Shown here one piece after another: positions 48,598 through 59,757 of a stretch of DNA of 64,000 nucleotides; positions within the stretch are counted from its first letter, which is position 1, and every line of letters starts with the position of its first letter. Location: positions 62,001 through 126,000 of the forward strand of contig JAWRYS010000982.1 in assembly GCA_034769895.1 (NCBI GenBank), given 5' to 3'. Position numbers and translations under genes: made by a program. The notes under the pieces were generated by a model that saw nothing but the letters and a program-made list of their open reading frames with translations, was not told where the DNA came from and made no database searches. This DNA comes from Magicicada septendecula (taxonomy: Eukaryota; Arthropoda; Insecta; Hemiptera; Cicadidae).

Positions 48598-50765
48598 AAA
48601 TAATTATTGTGCATGAACATTTAACTATGTGTGTTGGGGGTTTTGAAATGGACTGAATTATGAAATGATTTGTGGTAAATTATAACAGATAATAGTGTGG
48701 ATTGTATATACTTTTGTGTTGATGTCAAATGTATTTGTGTATTAGATTATGGTGTACTCTGTATTTTATGTAAATAATGTATGTAAGTAATAAGAATTGA
48801 TTTTATAATAATAATAACATTTTACCAGACTGAATAAATAATGAGAGTAATTGTGAATTTTATAATGTAATTAAAGTAAAGTAAAATGTTTTAATAATGA
48901 AATTAAATGATTTTTAATAAATAAAGGTTACAATTAAGGTGATTAAATTAAGTTGAGGTAGTTATGAATTTTCTAATGTAATTTTCAACTATTAACTTAC
49001 TGTAAAATGTTGTAAAAGATAGAATTTGGGTGATGATTATTTCAATAAGGCACTAAGACAGTCAGAGTTAATTTTAAATGGGTATTAGACAAAATAAGAT
49101 TTTCTGGAATAAAAGTAATACAGAAATGGGTCAGTAGTAGGGACACAGTAGTGATGGTGAATGTGTGTAGAGAGATAGGGAGTGATGAAAGTGGAGAGTA
49201 AATAGGTGAGAGCAGGGTACAAAAATTTTGTAGTGAGGGTGGAGGTGTAAGGAGTCCTCAACGCAAGGCGTTGTGGCGGGAGGTAAAAAGTTTTAAAAAG
49301 GGTTGTGGAGTTACCTGGAAGGGCCAGGAACTGATAAGGGAATGACCGGGTGGTTCGGGAACACACATCCTATGTACAAAGAGGGTATCAGGTGCTTTGT
49401 TATAAGAGGAAAATTATTTAAGTAGAGTCAGATAAAGGGTTGAAGGGGTATGTTATTGAGATATCGGTGTCACCCTATGCAAATCCATTAGTGGTTGTTA
49501 GAAGGAAGAAGTTGAGTAAGGCTATATCTACATGCCCGTTCAATAAATCAAATCATTATTAATGACTGGGAGTCACCCGAACTAATTGATGATGAAAATG
49601 CTTAATAGAAAGTCATAGTTGAAAGTATAATGTAACAAGCGAAAGATTTAATAGAATTTGAAACTAAAGAAAAGCTGTAAGGTGGGTAATTTTTGGTCAA
49701 ACATAAATTTGAAATGTTTGTCTTGATGTAATAATAGGAATGTTCATTATGAGTGTTTATTATGTTGTATTATGTAAGTGTAGGGATCTAAAACATGTAA
49801 TTGTATGTTTTACTTGTGATTCCCCACTTTCGGGCGGTCCCGGCCTTACCAGCCCAGACCGTGGTTCTGGATGACAACCAATTGTGGGCAGACTTATTGT
49901 AAACTGACCATGGTTGGTTGCCTATGAAATTGGTACAATTTAGAAATTAACAGGGGGTTAAATCAGGGGAATCATCATAACTTTGGAACAGCGGCTACCA
50001 CTGAATGGGGTGATAGAAACGTATTAAAGGCATATGAATCATTTTAGTAGGATTACTGGTGTCCTCGGATACCAGGAATGCCGAATTTTTATATAACGCC
50101 GAAGCAAGGACGATGCAAGTAATGTTTAGACCCTAGGCGAACCAGTCCTTGTGGAAGCCACTGGGCACCACCAGACATGGGGGGAAATAGCGAGATGGAT
50201 GGCCGGTGGCAACGTTACATGCTGCGAGGGAGAGGCTTCATTTATGCGAGCCAGTGTCATATCAACATGGGTGAAATTCCTTGAGGTCAGACACTTTTGT
50301 AATGCGGGGTATCAGGGGTTAAGGGATTAATATGGGGGATATTAAATAATGATGGAGAAGGGGGTTACTAAACTGTTAGTAATAAGTTTTATTGAGTATT
50401 AAATTGAGTTATGTCGATGATGTAGAAGGTGTAGTTGATCTTATGATGTAGCTAAATGATTTTGTTGATTTGAGGAGTATTATGAAGATGCTTAATGATT
50501 TTTAAGTAAATAATTTGTTATGATGTAGTTGATTTAAATGTGTTTTGTTCTATATAAGAATTTTATTAATGAATTTAGTTATTTTGAAATGTGAATTATA
50601 TAATGGAAGGTATTTGTAATGATGTAATTGGAAGTGGCTATTTAAATTCTGATTAGAATCAGGGAAATAATTTTGAACTCTGGGATAAGAATTAACGAGA
50701 GAAGGGTATACAGAATGTTGGTATTTAAATTTTAAATGTATCATGTCATGTTAAGTATGTATCCA
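48598..50765 (+). other. Gypsy-B decayed internal region
   Basis: About 2.2 kb without a long frame. A short stretch near 49465-49515 reads SVSPYANPLVVVRRKK, typical of the start of a gypsy reverse transcriptase, which shows that pol once lay here. The block 49815-50300 is more GC-rich and unrecognised. The 93-codon minus-strand frame at 49085-49366 has no motif. Confidence 0.6.
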
Positions 50766-51173
50766 TGTATATATTAGAAGTTAAGAAAACCAGAGCTTCT
50801 TAACACAAACCAGCACAGCAAGGGGGACCAGATCAGTTAGGGATATGGTATTATACAAGGCCACTATTTGATAATTTGTTTTGATGTTTCAGTGTCTGGT
50901 GATGCTGTGGCGGCAGTCCTGTGCTGCCCGGAGCGTCAGAGCAGGGGCGTCAAGTGCCTGTCTGGGCTTGCGGTGTTGGGATCTCAAGAGAGAAGTCCAG
51001 TAAGGTCATTCAGGTGCGGCCACAGTCACTGGACCAGGGGGTAAGTTAACCACGGTTTTTAATAAAACATAAAGGGGGTTGTGGCGACATATGCAGGCTG
51101 ATCCCTGTAGGAAGTATGTGAGTGTCAATGAGAGTTTTTATGTTTCGGCATAAAACCTCTCATTGAGGGGTAT
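50766..51173 (+). repeat. Gypsy-B 3'-internal segment (second copy) with hairpin
   Basis: Matches 45073-45479. Holds the exon-like GC-rich block (AG at 50891-50892, GTAAGT at 51041), the hairpin at 51125-51166 (here a T-G wobble closes the TTCG loop) and the purine-rich TTGAGGGG tract just before the LTR. Confidence 0.8.
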
Positions 51174-51591
51174 TGTAACGGGACAGTTAAGCCCACCCAG
51201 GGGTAATTTGGGGAAAATAGAAACAGAAATAATTGTAAATTTTATTTGGAAATCATAACAACGTATGCAAGGTGAACGAGTTAATGTCAAGGTCGTCAGC
51301 AGAACGCAAGAGAAGCCGTTATTTTTAGCCATATGACATTTGAACTTTGTAAACAGAAGTCATGCCAGATGACGTCAGGGCCAAACCTCTGAATACGTCA
51401 CTTGGAATGTCGATCTAAATTACAGACACCGTCAAAATTAGCTTCATAACACAAGTAGAACAATACAGTGAAATCACGTGACTCCCCCGCTACCTCAGAA
51501 ATTGAGGAATTAAAATTCGCTCCAGTCTGCAATATACTCTTGTGCTGTACGGCCGTTAAAAAGTTCCGGAATGAATTACGGGCACGCCCAA
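51174..51591 (+). repeat. Gypsy-B 3' LTR, first part
   Basis: Starts TGTAACGGGACAG and follows the 5' LTR to CGCCCAA at 51591, where it continues into 175 bases that the 5' LTR lacks, then the BEL element. Confidence 0.82.
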
Positions 51592-51766
51592 CATCAAAAG
51601 GTGTTAAAAATGCGATCATTTGTTAATTCATCATAAAATGAAGTAACAGTCGTTTTAATAAAAAATTAGTGAAGGAAGAAAGATGCGAAATGACCGAAAA
51701 TCCATGAGGAGACTGGACTGTGGATTAAAATAACAGCTAAGTAATCAACGGGAAAAGTAAACCAAG

Positions 51767-52289
51767 TGTACGGTAGCGCGATGATTTCGTTTTCTAGGTT
51801 GGCTAATCTGCTTAATACTTCGCCTCAATATTTGCGTGTTTGTACTTTGCACAGTGCGTAGCTAGCTCTCTCGGCGTTCGGTGCGCCGAATCTTTCGCTG
51901 TCATTTTTTGTCGACATTCAATGTAGGCTTTAGGCCTTACATTCTCGCTTATGGCCGACTAGGCCCGATTCATGCTTATCTAAATTTATAATATTTCGCA
52001 ACACGCAGTATCAGCCAACCTCATTTCAACAAATACATCTGTAATGTAACTAAGTCGGACATTAAAACTTATTCAAATACAGTCCACCTCTTATCATTTT
52101 CTTCCTGCAGAATCAATGCATTATTACATATCATTTTCAACTAATATGGAAGACCAGCCGACAGAATTTTAACTCAAGAAGCATACATTTAGCCCACTTG
52201 GGCCCAATTCATTAATTTTCTTGTCCACACTTGCTGGATCATTATTTTCATTTAACATTTTTCGGTCCACGCGGACCGGATACTAACCA
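51767..52289 (+). repeat. BEL/Pao 5' LTR
   Basis: 523 bp, TGTACGG to ACTAACCA. TTTTTTGGTCACTCC follows directly and may hold the primer-binding site (TGG at 52295). Near its end GGTCCACGCGGACC forms a short palindrome. Confidence 0.93.
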
Positions 52290-52568
52290 TTTTTTGGTCA
52301 CTCCGGACCTGGATTTTCCATTCAACATTTTATACCAATATTTCTGGCCATCACGGGCGAATTAGCACGTCAGCTAATACGACCGTGGCGTGATTTGCAT
52401 CGTCATTTTGCTCGTCATCTTCAGACAACATACTAGCAAGTGCCTGCCAGCTACAGTGCTTACTCAAAGTGGTCATCTCTGCCAGCTGTTTACCATCTTC
52501 ACCAAGGAGCCGACGCTGCAGGACATCAACAGCAAGGTATCGCCAGCAACAGTAATAAGGTGCGTAAA

Positions 52569-55500
52569 ATGTCTGAAGAAGGCCTCAAAGTGCTGACCAG
52601 AAAGAGAGGCGGATTAAAATCCGCGATAGTGCGGATACAATCCGCGGTAAATTCATTTGACATAAATCAAAGTACAAAACATTTTCTAACTGTAAGACTG
52701 GAAAGTCTCAAAAGCTTGGCCTCGAAGTACGACGAGGTACAGTCTGAGATAGAGCTTATCAGTAAAGACGCGAGCGTTGCTCAGGCAGACCGAGTTGAGG
52801 TTGAAGAAATGATATACTCAACTGAGGCAAACATTTTACAACTACTTGACACTTTTAATACTCAGACTGTGCCTCGACGCCCATGCAATTAAAGCCGTTA
52901 AGTTTGCCCTGCTTCTCAGGCAACATACTTGAGTGGCAATATTTTTATTCAATTTTCACTGATTTAGTGCATTCAAAATCTGATTTAACGCCAGTGCAAA
53001 AACTGCATTATTTGCATTCCTCTGTGAAGTGTGATCCATTGGATTTAATTAAATCATTACCTATTTGTAAAGAAAATTATGCAATAGCCTTGAACTTGCT
53101 GTCCGAAAGGTATAACAACCCATTTATATTAGCTAAGTACTATGTACAAAACCTACTTCAGGTTAAGTCCACAATAAAGGACTCGGTCCAAAGTTTGGCG
53201 GAGTTTACGAATACAATAACGTCTTCCGTTAATTCACTGGCAGCAATGAAGCTGTCAGTGAACTCATTTGAATTTATCACCATACAGTTGCTCTCCACCA
53301 AACTTGACCCTATTACTTTAAAACTTTGGAAGGAGTCAATAGACCCTGACAACTTGCCTAGCTTTCAAGACTTTACGCATTTTTTAAACTTACGCAGACA
53401 GCTGTTAGAAAATACAATGCCTATTGAACCCGGACAGCAATTCAACAAACTTAATGTAAAACCTAACAATAAATTTGAGAAGTGTAGCTTAAGAAATACT
53501 GCTGGCAGCAATACCTTTAAGAGCTATCACGCAGCAGCAAATCATTATTCATGCGTGTGTTGTAAATCTGACCACCCGCTTTTCATATGTAATAATTTTC
53601 GTATATTAAGTGCCGCTGAGCGGGGGCAATTGGTTGCAAATCATAAATGTTGTATCAACTGCCTTAGAGCAGGTCATCTGATAGCTAACTGTAAGAGTAA
53701 ACAGGTCTGTAAAATTTGTTCAAAAAGACACCACACATTGCTGCACGCAAATTACGTGCCGAAATCAACAGCTGCCAGCAGCAATTATTGCTCACTTAAA
53801 TTACAGTGCAAAAACAATGTTCTTTTATCCACAGCGGTTGTATCTGTCGTTGATCAGGCTGGCAACAGGCATAGAGCTAGAGCGCTTCTAGACGCCGGTT
53901 CACAGATCAATTTCTGTACAAAATCATTTGCAAAAAGGTTACACCTTAAATTAACCAAATCTAATATTCCAATCACAGGAATAAACAACACAGCGTGTTG
54001 CGCAACTGATATTGCTTCTATACGTATTATTTCTCGCTATCAGAGACATAGTTTCGAGGCGAAATGTGCCGTCTTATCTACTTTAACTCACAATCTGCCT
54101 TCAACCTCGTTTGATATCAACCAGTTCCACATTCCAAACAAAATTTTTCTGGCCGATCCAGATTTTAATATATCTTCACAGATCGACATACTATTAGGGG
54201 CACAATTTTATCTGGATTTGATATTAGCCAATAAATACACACGCGGACCCAATTTCCCTATCATTCAGGAAACGAAACTGGGTTACATTTTGGCTGGCAA
54301 TCTGCCCAAGTACTGCCACACCGAGGGTCCTGCTGTTTCGTTCCTGGCAAGGAACAATGACAGCCAAATTCTGCAATCTCTCGAGAGATTTTGGGAGGCA
54401 GAAACAATCCCTGACGATACCCCTGATAGCGAGTCGGCTTGCGAAGAGCATTTTGTGCGCTCTACTCAGCGCAACCACGAGGGTAGATTTATAGTGTCAC
54501 TCCCATTCAAGTCTGATAATCCCCACTTGGGGGAATCTTACACAAGTGCCGAATCAAGATTTTTAAGCTTAGAGCGTCGATTTAGGCGCGATGCCAAGCT
54601 CGCTCGCGACTACGCGGACTCTATCAAGGAATATAGGGATCTTGGGCACACGACACTCATCAATGATGGCGCTATCAATTTAGTAGCGTCCAATACTTAC
54701 TATACATACTTATATGTATACTTATATATACTCATATACTTACTCTGGCTTTGCAAGATTGTTTGGGATGAACCAATCTCCGGTCAGTCACGTTCGGATT
54801 GGCATTCCTTGTGTTCCAAATCTCGCGTGGCTCCCATACGCCAGGTGTCATTACCTCGCATCGAGCTCTGCGCTTGCTTGTTATTATCGCGACTCGTATC
54901 TAAGGTTATTCCTGCTCTTTATTCGTTTATTGATAATGTACATTTGTATTCTGATTCTATGGTGGCTCTTTACTGGATTCATGCGCAGTCTGCGCGTTGG
55001 AAAACTTACGTCGCTAATCGGGTTGCTGAAATTCAGCGTCGTACGCAAGCTTATACCTGGCATCACATTGATTCGCGACGCAATCCTGCTGATATTATAT
55101 CTAGGGGGTGTTTCCCTGACGTTTTGCGCGATTGCTCGCTTTGGTGGCACGATCCTAGCTGTCTGTCTAAATCGTCAGAGTTTAATCCCTTCCCATCCTT
55201 CGTACCGGCCACTTCGTCGTCTTCTGAAGTCACTGCGGAAGAGAAAAATACACATAACCTGTCGCTAATGTCTACCCTGGCTGTTGACTTATCGTTGGAC
55301 TTTTCCTCGTTGCACCGGTTGACGCGTGTATACGCTTACTGTTTTCGTTTCATCAGAAATATTAGGCACTCATCTGCGGACAAACTTTCGGGCGATCTGA
55401 CCCCTGTAGAAATTCATCAGTCTCTCAACTTCTTCATAAAACAATCTCAGTCGACCCACTTCCCAACCGAAATTAGTTGTCTTCGGAACGGATCTTCTGT

Positions 55501-56779
55501 TTCCATTAGGAGCAAGTTGGCTTCTCTCGACCCGTTTCTTGACGACTATGGAGTGATACGCGTGGGCGGACGATTGCAGCATTCCCAATTACCCTACGAT
55601 TCGAAACATCCTATTGTATTACCCCCATCGGCGCATATTACACGCCTTATCATCGAACGTGAACACATTCATTTACTTCACGCTGGTGCTCAACTCGTGC
55701 ATCATTCACTGCGTCAACGTTGGTGGATTGTTAATGCCCGGCTAGTCATCCGTTCCATTATTCGCAAGTGTCTCAAGTGTATCAGGTTTAGTGCCACACA
55801 GCAGGTTCAGAGACTTGGTATTTTGCCATTCCCTAGAGTCACTCCTTCAAGGCCGTTTCTATTTTGCGCGGTTGATTATGGTGGTCCCTTCATGATTCGT
55901 CATGGCGGGCAGAAGTCTAGAACTCTTACTAAGGCATACGTATCTTTGTTTGTTTGCTTAGCGACTAGGGCTATTCACTTGGAATTGGTGTCCGACCTTA
56001 CGGCCAGCGCATTTATAGCTGCTTTACGTCGTTTCATGGCCCGTAGGGGCATACCCAGTCAATTATACTCCGATAATGGCACAAACTTTAGGAAGGCCCG
56101 CACTATCTTACATGATGTCTACAACTTTTGGCATAATAAGGATGCCATCTCCTCGATTAAGTCATTCACATCCTCTCAGGGGATATCATGGTCATTTATT
56201 CCGCCCTCCTCACCTCATTTCGGTGGCCTTTGGGAGAGCGGCATAAAGAGTTTGAAATTTCATCTGCGCCGCGTGGTAGGCAAATCTATACTAAACTTCG
56301 AAGAGTTCACAACCGTTTTGTCTCAGATAGAGGCATGTCTGAACTCTCGACCTTTATTTGCTATCTCTTCGGATGTTAACGACCCGGTGCCACTTACACC
56401 TGGCCATTTTTTGATTTGCGCGCCCCTAACTGCGATTCCGGACCCAGACCTTTCTCACGTTCCTGTTTCTCGTCTTGGGCGTTGGCAACTCCTTCAGAGG
56501 TTTGTCCAGGGCATTTGGAAGGCGTGGTCTCGCGATTATTTGCACCAGCTGCAACAGCGTCACAAGTGGAAGTTTGCCAAAGATAACGTTTCCATTGGTG
56601 ACTTAGTTTTGCTTATTGAGGATAATTTGCCTCCATTAGCCTGGAAATTTGGCGTAATCATTGCCACATTTCCCGGCCCAGATAACTTGGTTCGTGTCGT
56701 AGACATTCGCACGCCTACGGGTGTTTTGCGGAGACCAATACATAAATTATGTCTGTTGCCAGCGCGAGACGAGATTTGA
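52569..56779 (+). pseudogene. BEL/Pao Gag and Pol fossil frames
   Basis: The first frame starts MSEEGLKVLTRKRGGLKSA at 52569, as usual for BEL Gag. A second long frame (52883-56779, 1298 codons) carries a DUF1759-type Gag core (LPCFSGNILEWQYFY, then LLSERYNNPF), three Cys/His knuckles (about 53552-53750), an aspartic protease with LLDAGSQINF (about 53887), RNase H motifs (LYSDSMVALYW near 54945, HIDSRRNPADIISRG near 55065) and an integrase with its HHCC zinc-binding part (55670-55790), AVDYGG, YSDNGTNF and GLWESGIKS, then the C-terminal PLTPGHFLI region. Particle formation, cleavage and integration are the known roles. The Pol set is incomplete; treat it as a fossil. Confidence 0.93.
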
Positions 56780-57977
56780 CATTATTACTTAGCACAATGC
56801 TACTTTATTCAGTCATTGGCTTATTACGACCATTTGGTCAACATAATCGTGATGAATTATCACAATATTTTCTTATCAATTTTGCGTCATTGCACGCTTC
56901 TAATTATCACAGTTTTGGTGGTATCTTAATGTTTGTATTGTATGTTAATTTGTGTGGCATACTATGTCTTACACTTTTTCATTGATGTTATGGGGTATAT
57001 TGCATGTTTTTTGGTGGTCTTATTTATAAAATGTTATTACATAATATTCGCATGTCTTGCCGTTAAGCAATCATGCATTCATTTCTTTATATTGTTGCTG
57101 ATAAATATGTACTATTCTGTGAATGTCTTTAAATTGTTTCTGTAATTTCAGTATTGTATTGTTATTTGACATTGCAATTATTTATCTTGTAATCATTCAA
57201 ATTATTGTTATTGTATTCACATAAATTGTGTCTATGTAAAAACTATTGTTAGCGTCTGCCGTATGTAACTGCCACGTCTAGGTTTATTTCATATTGATTT
57301 TATATTTTATTCATTTTGCAAGTAAGCATGCACAATTCTTTACTTAAAATTATGACATACATGTCATATCTGGGCTTGCATTCAGCATCTAGCTTGTTCA
57401 TACATTATTATATTGTAAGTTCCTGAAACTTCAGGAATAGCATGACTAGGTCAATACATGCCGCCCTGCTGAATATACAATAGAACATGTAACTGCAACA
57501 TGTTCAACAACAATTTTGTTCATGTAATGAACTCTCTGTACAGGTCCACGGGCCTCAATTAATTTTAGTAACAATCTATGACATGCATAGGGTTACCAGC
57601 GATCGGTCCATCATGTGATGAGCTTCCGATCATGCATTAAACATTGTATAATTATGTATTTTTCTTTCATGTTTTATAATGTTATATACTGCACACACTT
57701 GTGTCAGTAATATTGGTCAACCAGACTTTATTTGTATATGAAACAGCTGTTCGCCAACCTTGGCCTACAACCGCCTATCTACAGGCTTATCTTATGCATG
57801 CTTATCTCTAAACTAGTGACGGATTGCCGTTATCTAATCTCATAACTCAAGGTTCAACTCAGCCTTGAAGCTAACTATCGTTAGTAAGAACTGTACTCTT
57901 TACATTAAATTGCAAATGTATCATAATTTATTAAAAAGAAATGTTAAAAAATCAGTTTGATTTTGACGGGCAGCTTA
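56780..57977 (+). other. BEL/Pao 3' internal non-coding region
   Basis: 1.2 kb between the end of the integrase frame and the 3' LTR. Small Leu/Phe-rich frames (56749-57145) have no recognisable domain, so I see no envelope gene. The bases before the LTR (GACGGGCAGC) are only a weak purine tract. Confidence 0.6.
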
Positions 57978-58501
57978 TGTACGGTAGCGCGATGATTTCG
58001 TTTTCTAGGTTGGCTAATCTGCTTAATACTTCGCCTCAATATTTGCGTGTTTGTACTTTGCACAGTGCGTAGCTAGCTCTCTCGGCGTTCGGTGCGCCGA
58101 ATCTTTCGCTGTCATTTTTTGTCGACATTCAATGTAGGCTTTAGGCCTTACATTCTCGCTTATGGCCGACTAGGCCCGATTCATGCTTATCTAAATTTAT
58201 AATATTTCGCAACACGCAGTATCAGCCAACCTCATTTCAACAAATACATCTGTAATGTAACTAAGTCAGACATTAAAACTTATTCAAATACAGTCCACCT
58301 CTTATCATTTTCTTCCTGCAGAATCAATGCATTTATTACATATCATTTTCAACTAATATGGAAGACCAGCCGACAGAATTTTAACTCAAGAAGCATACAT
58401 TTAGCCCACTTGGGCCCAATTCATTAATTTTCTTGTCCACACTTGCTGGATCATTATTTTCATTTAACATTTTTCGGTCCACGCGGACCGGATACTAACC
58501 A
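57978..58501 (+). repeat. BEL/Pao 3' LTR
   Basis: 524 bp, matching 51767-52289 except for one substitution (near 58268) and one extra T (near 58332). Confidence 0.95.
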
Positions 58502-58506
58502 CCAAG

Positions 58507-58628
58507 ATTTTTTTATTTTCAAGAAAATTGAAATTATTAAATGACGAGCTCAGAGGGGGGTAGTAAAATATGTAAAGTATGAAAGAGGGTGCAATTGGGA
58601 ATGAAGCGCTTTTTTGTGTAAGTTTTAT
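58507..58628 (+). other. Extra segment of gypsy-B 3' LTR, right part
   Basis: Together with 51592-51766 this makes ~297 bp present in the 3' LTR of gypsy-B but absent from its 5' LTR. No terminal repeats of an inserted element are obvious, so loss from the 5' LTR is as likely as a gain here. Confidence 0.5.
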
Positions 58629-59115
58629 AAGTATTTCGAGATAATATAGCTGTCATTTTATGCGCATAAATAATCAATGTTTTATATTTTTATATCTATC
58701 TAAAAAAAAATATCAATTTTGTTAAATACTGTTTCTAAGATTATATTTATCAAATTATGTAATCATTTAGTCGGTAATCACTGTATATTTTGTCGGTGAA
58801 ATAGTACTAAATTTTATAAAGGGAGGGGGAATATTTTGTTCACGGCAGGATTGAAACGATGTTAAATGGGTTTTTCTTTTGTTGTGTTAAAAAATGAATT
58901 TAAATAAAAGAATAAGACAAGTATGAAGGTAATCCATCTGTGTTTTCTTGAATAACCAATTCTGTTCTCCAGTTCGCCTATCCGAACCCTGGTGAGTACA
59001 AATTTTCGTATAGTTGGCAGCAATGCAAGATGGCGTCCAAAGGAGTAGACGCTTACAAGTGTTCATGTGAATGAAAGTAAATACATTAATTAAATGCAAT
59101 AAAAAGAATATTACA
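58629..59115 (+). repeat. Gypsy-B 3' LTR, second part
   Basis: Resumes the match to the 5' LTR from AAGTATTTC to GAATATTACA. The ~83-codon minus-strand frame at 58887-59138 is LTR sequence. Confidence 0.85.
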
Positions 59116-59149
59116 GGTTCAATCAATGCAGGTGACACACAGAATGGTG

Positions 59150-59706
59150 TGTTACAGCTACATTCTGGAGGGGATCACTTCAAGAAACATATTCTTACGA
59201 TGGTCTACTGATCATCGTATGGTACATTGGAAAACAAAATACAAGACACCAATTATATCACTAATCACCAGCTTTAATTATCACAATTAACCAGTTTGTA
59301 ATTAACAAGACAGTCTCTTACAACAAATCAAATAAAAATTGTTCACACGCAATAAAAATGTCTAGTAATATAAAACAATTGTCGTCAACAATCGTCCCGC
59401 ACAGCACATAAAACACTTAACACTTTGCCACAATACCAGAACCGCGCAGAGATATATCGCAACTCAAACTAAAACTGAATGTCATTGAGTACTTTTAATT
59501 ATACCCCACCGAAATACTAGAATATTCCATGCTGCACATTAACAATAAATGAAAACATTAGAGCATAATTAATTGCGGCCTTGACACAGTTTACGTGGTT
59601 TCTGACAGTCTAGTTAATGCGTTGAGATACACGTACACCACAGATTACAGCCAGATTCCTCTGGAACATTCGATAAAAACGTAGACTGTTCTGTAATGTC
59701 GTAACA
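59150..59706 (-). repeat. Gypsy-C 3' LTR (inferred)
   Basis: TGTTACGACATTACAG at 59706 follows directly on a purine-rich tract, the standard start of a 3' LTR. The other end is placed at CTGTAACA (59150) by its CA ending; this end is uncertain as there is no second LTR to compare. Confidence 0.55.
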
Positions 59707-59757
59707 CTGCCACCTTCTTAAGCCTGTTTGTTGCGAACTGGCAAACCGCCTATGAAG

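Larger units (their letters stand above)
51767..58501 (+). mobile_element. BEL/Pao LTR element, young, complete ends, broken Pol
   Basis: LTRs at 51767-52289 and 57978-58501 start TGTACGGTAGCG and end GATACTAACCA. The 5-bp duplication CCAAG lies at 51762-51766 and 58502-58506, the size typical of BEL/Pao. The LTRs differ by one substitution and one single-base length difference over ~523 bp, so insertion was recent. The body carries Gag and part of Pol. It is broken, with about two breaks. It sits in the gypsy-B 3' LTR. Confidence 0.95.
45480..59115 (+). mobile_element. Gypsy-B: Ty3/gypsy-type LTR element fossil with nested insertions
   Basis: 5' LTR 45480-46380, primer-binding-site-like motif at 46383, Gag-like frames, a decayed middle, purine-rich tract and 3' LTR split into 51174-51591 and 58629-59115. 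LTRs start TGTAACGGGAC and end ATATTACA. A foldback element (47755-48406) and a BEL/Pao element (51767-58501) are nested in it. The LTRs differ by roughly 5-8%, so it is clearly older than the BEL insertion. It is broken, with many breaks. Confidence 0.82.

Noticed and set aside
54714-55268. 184-codon frame in the BEL body
   Set aside because: It lies in another frame over the BEL Pol frame and has no domain of its own.
56749-57145. Possible envelope gene after BEL integrase
   Set aside because: The frames are short, Leu/Phe-rich and without signal, cleavage or fusion motifs; they look like AT-rich spacer.
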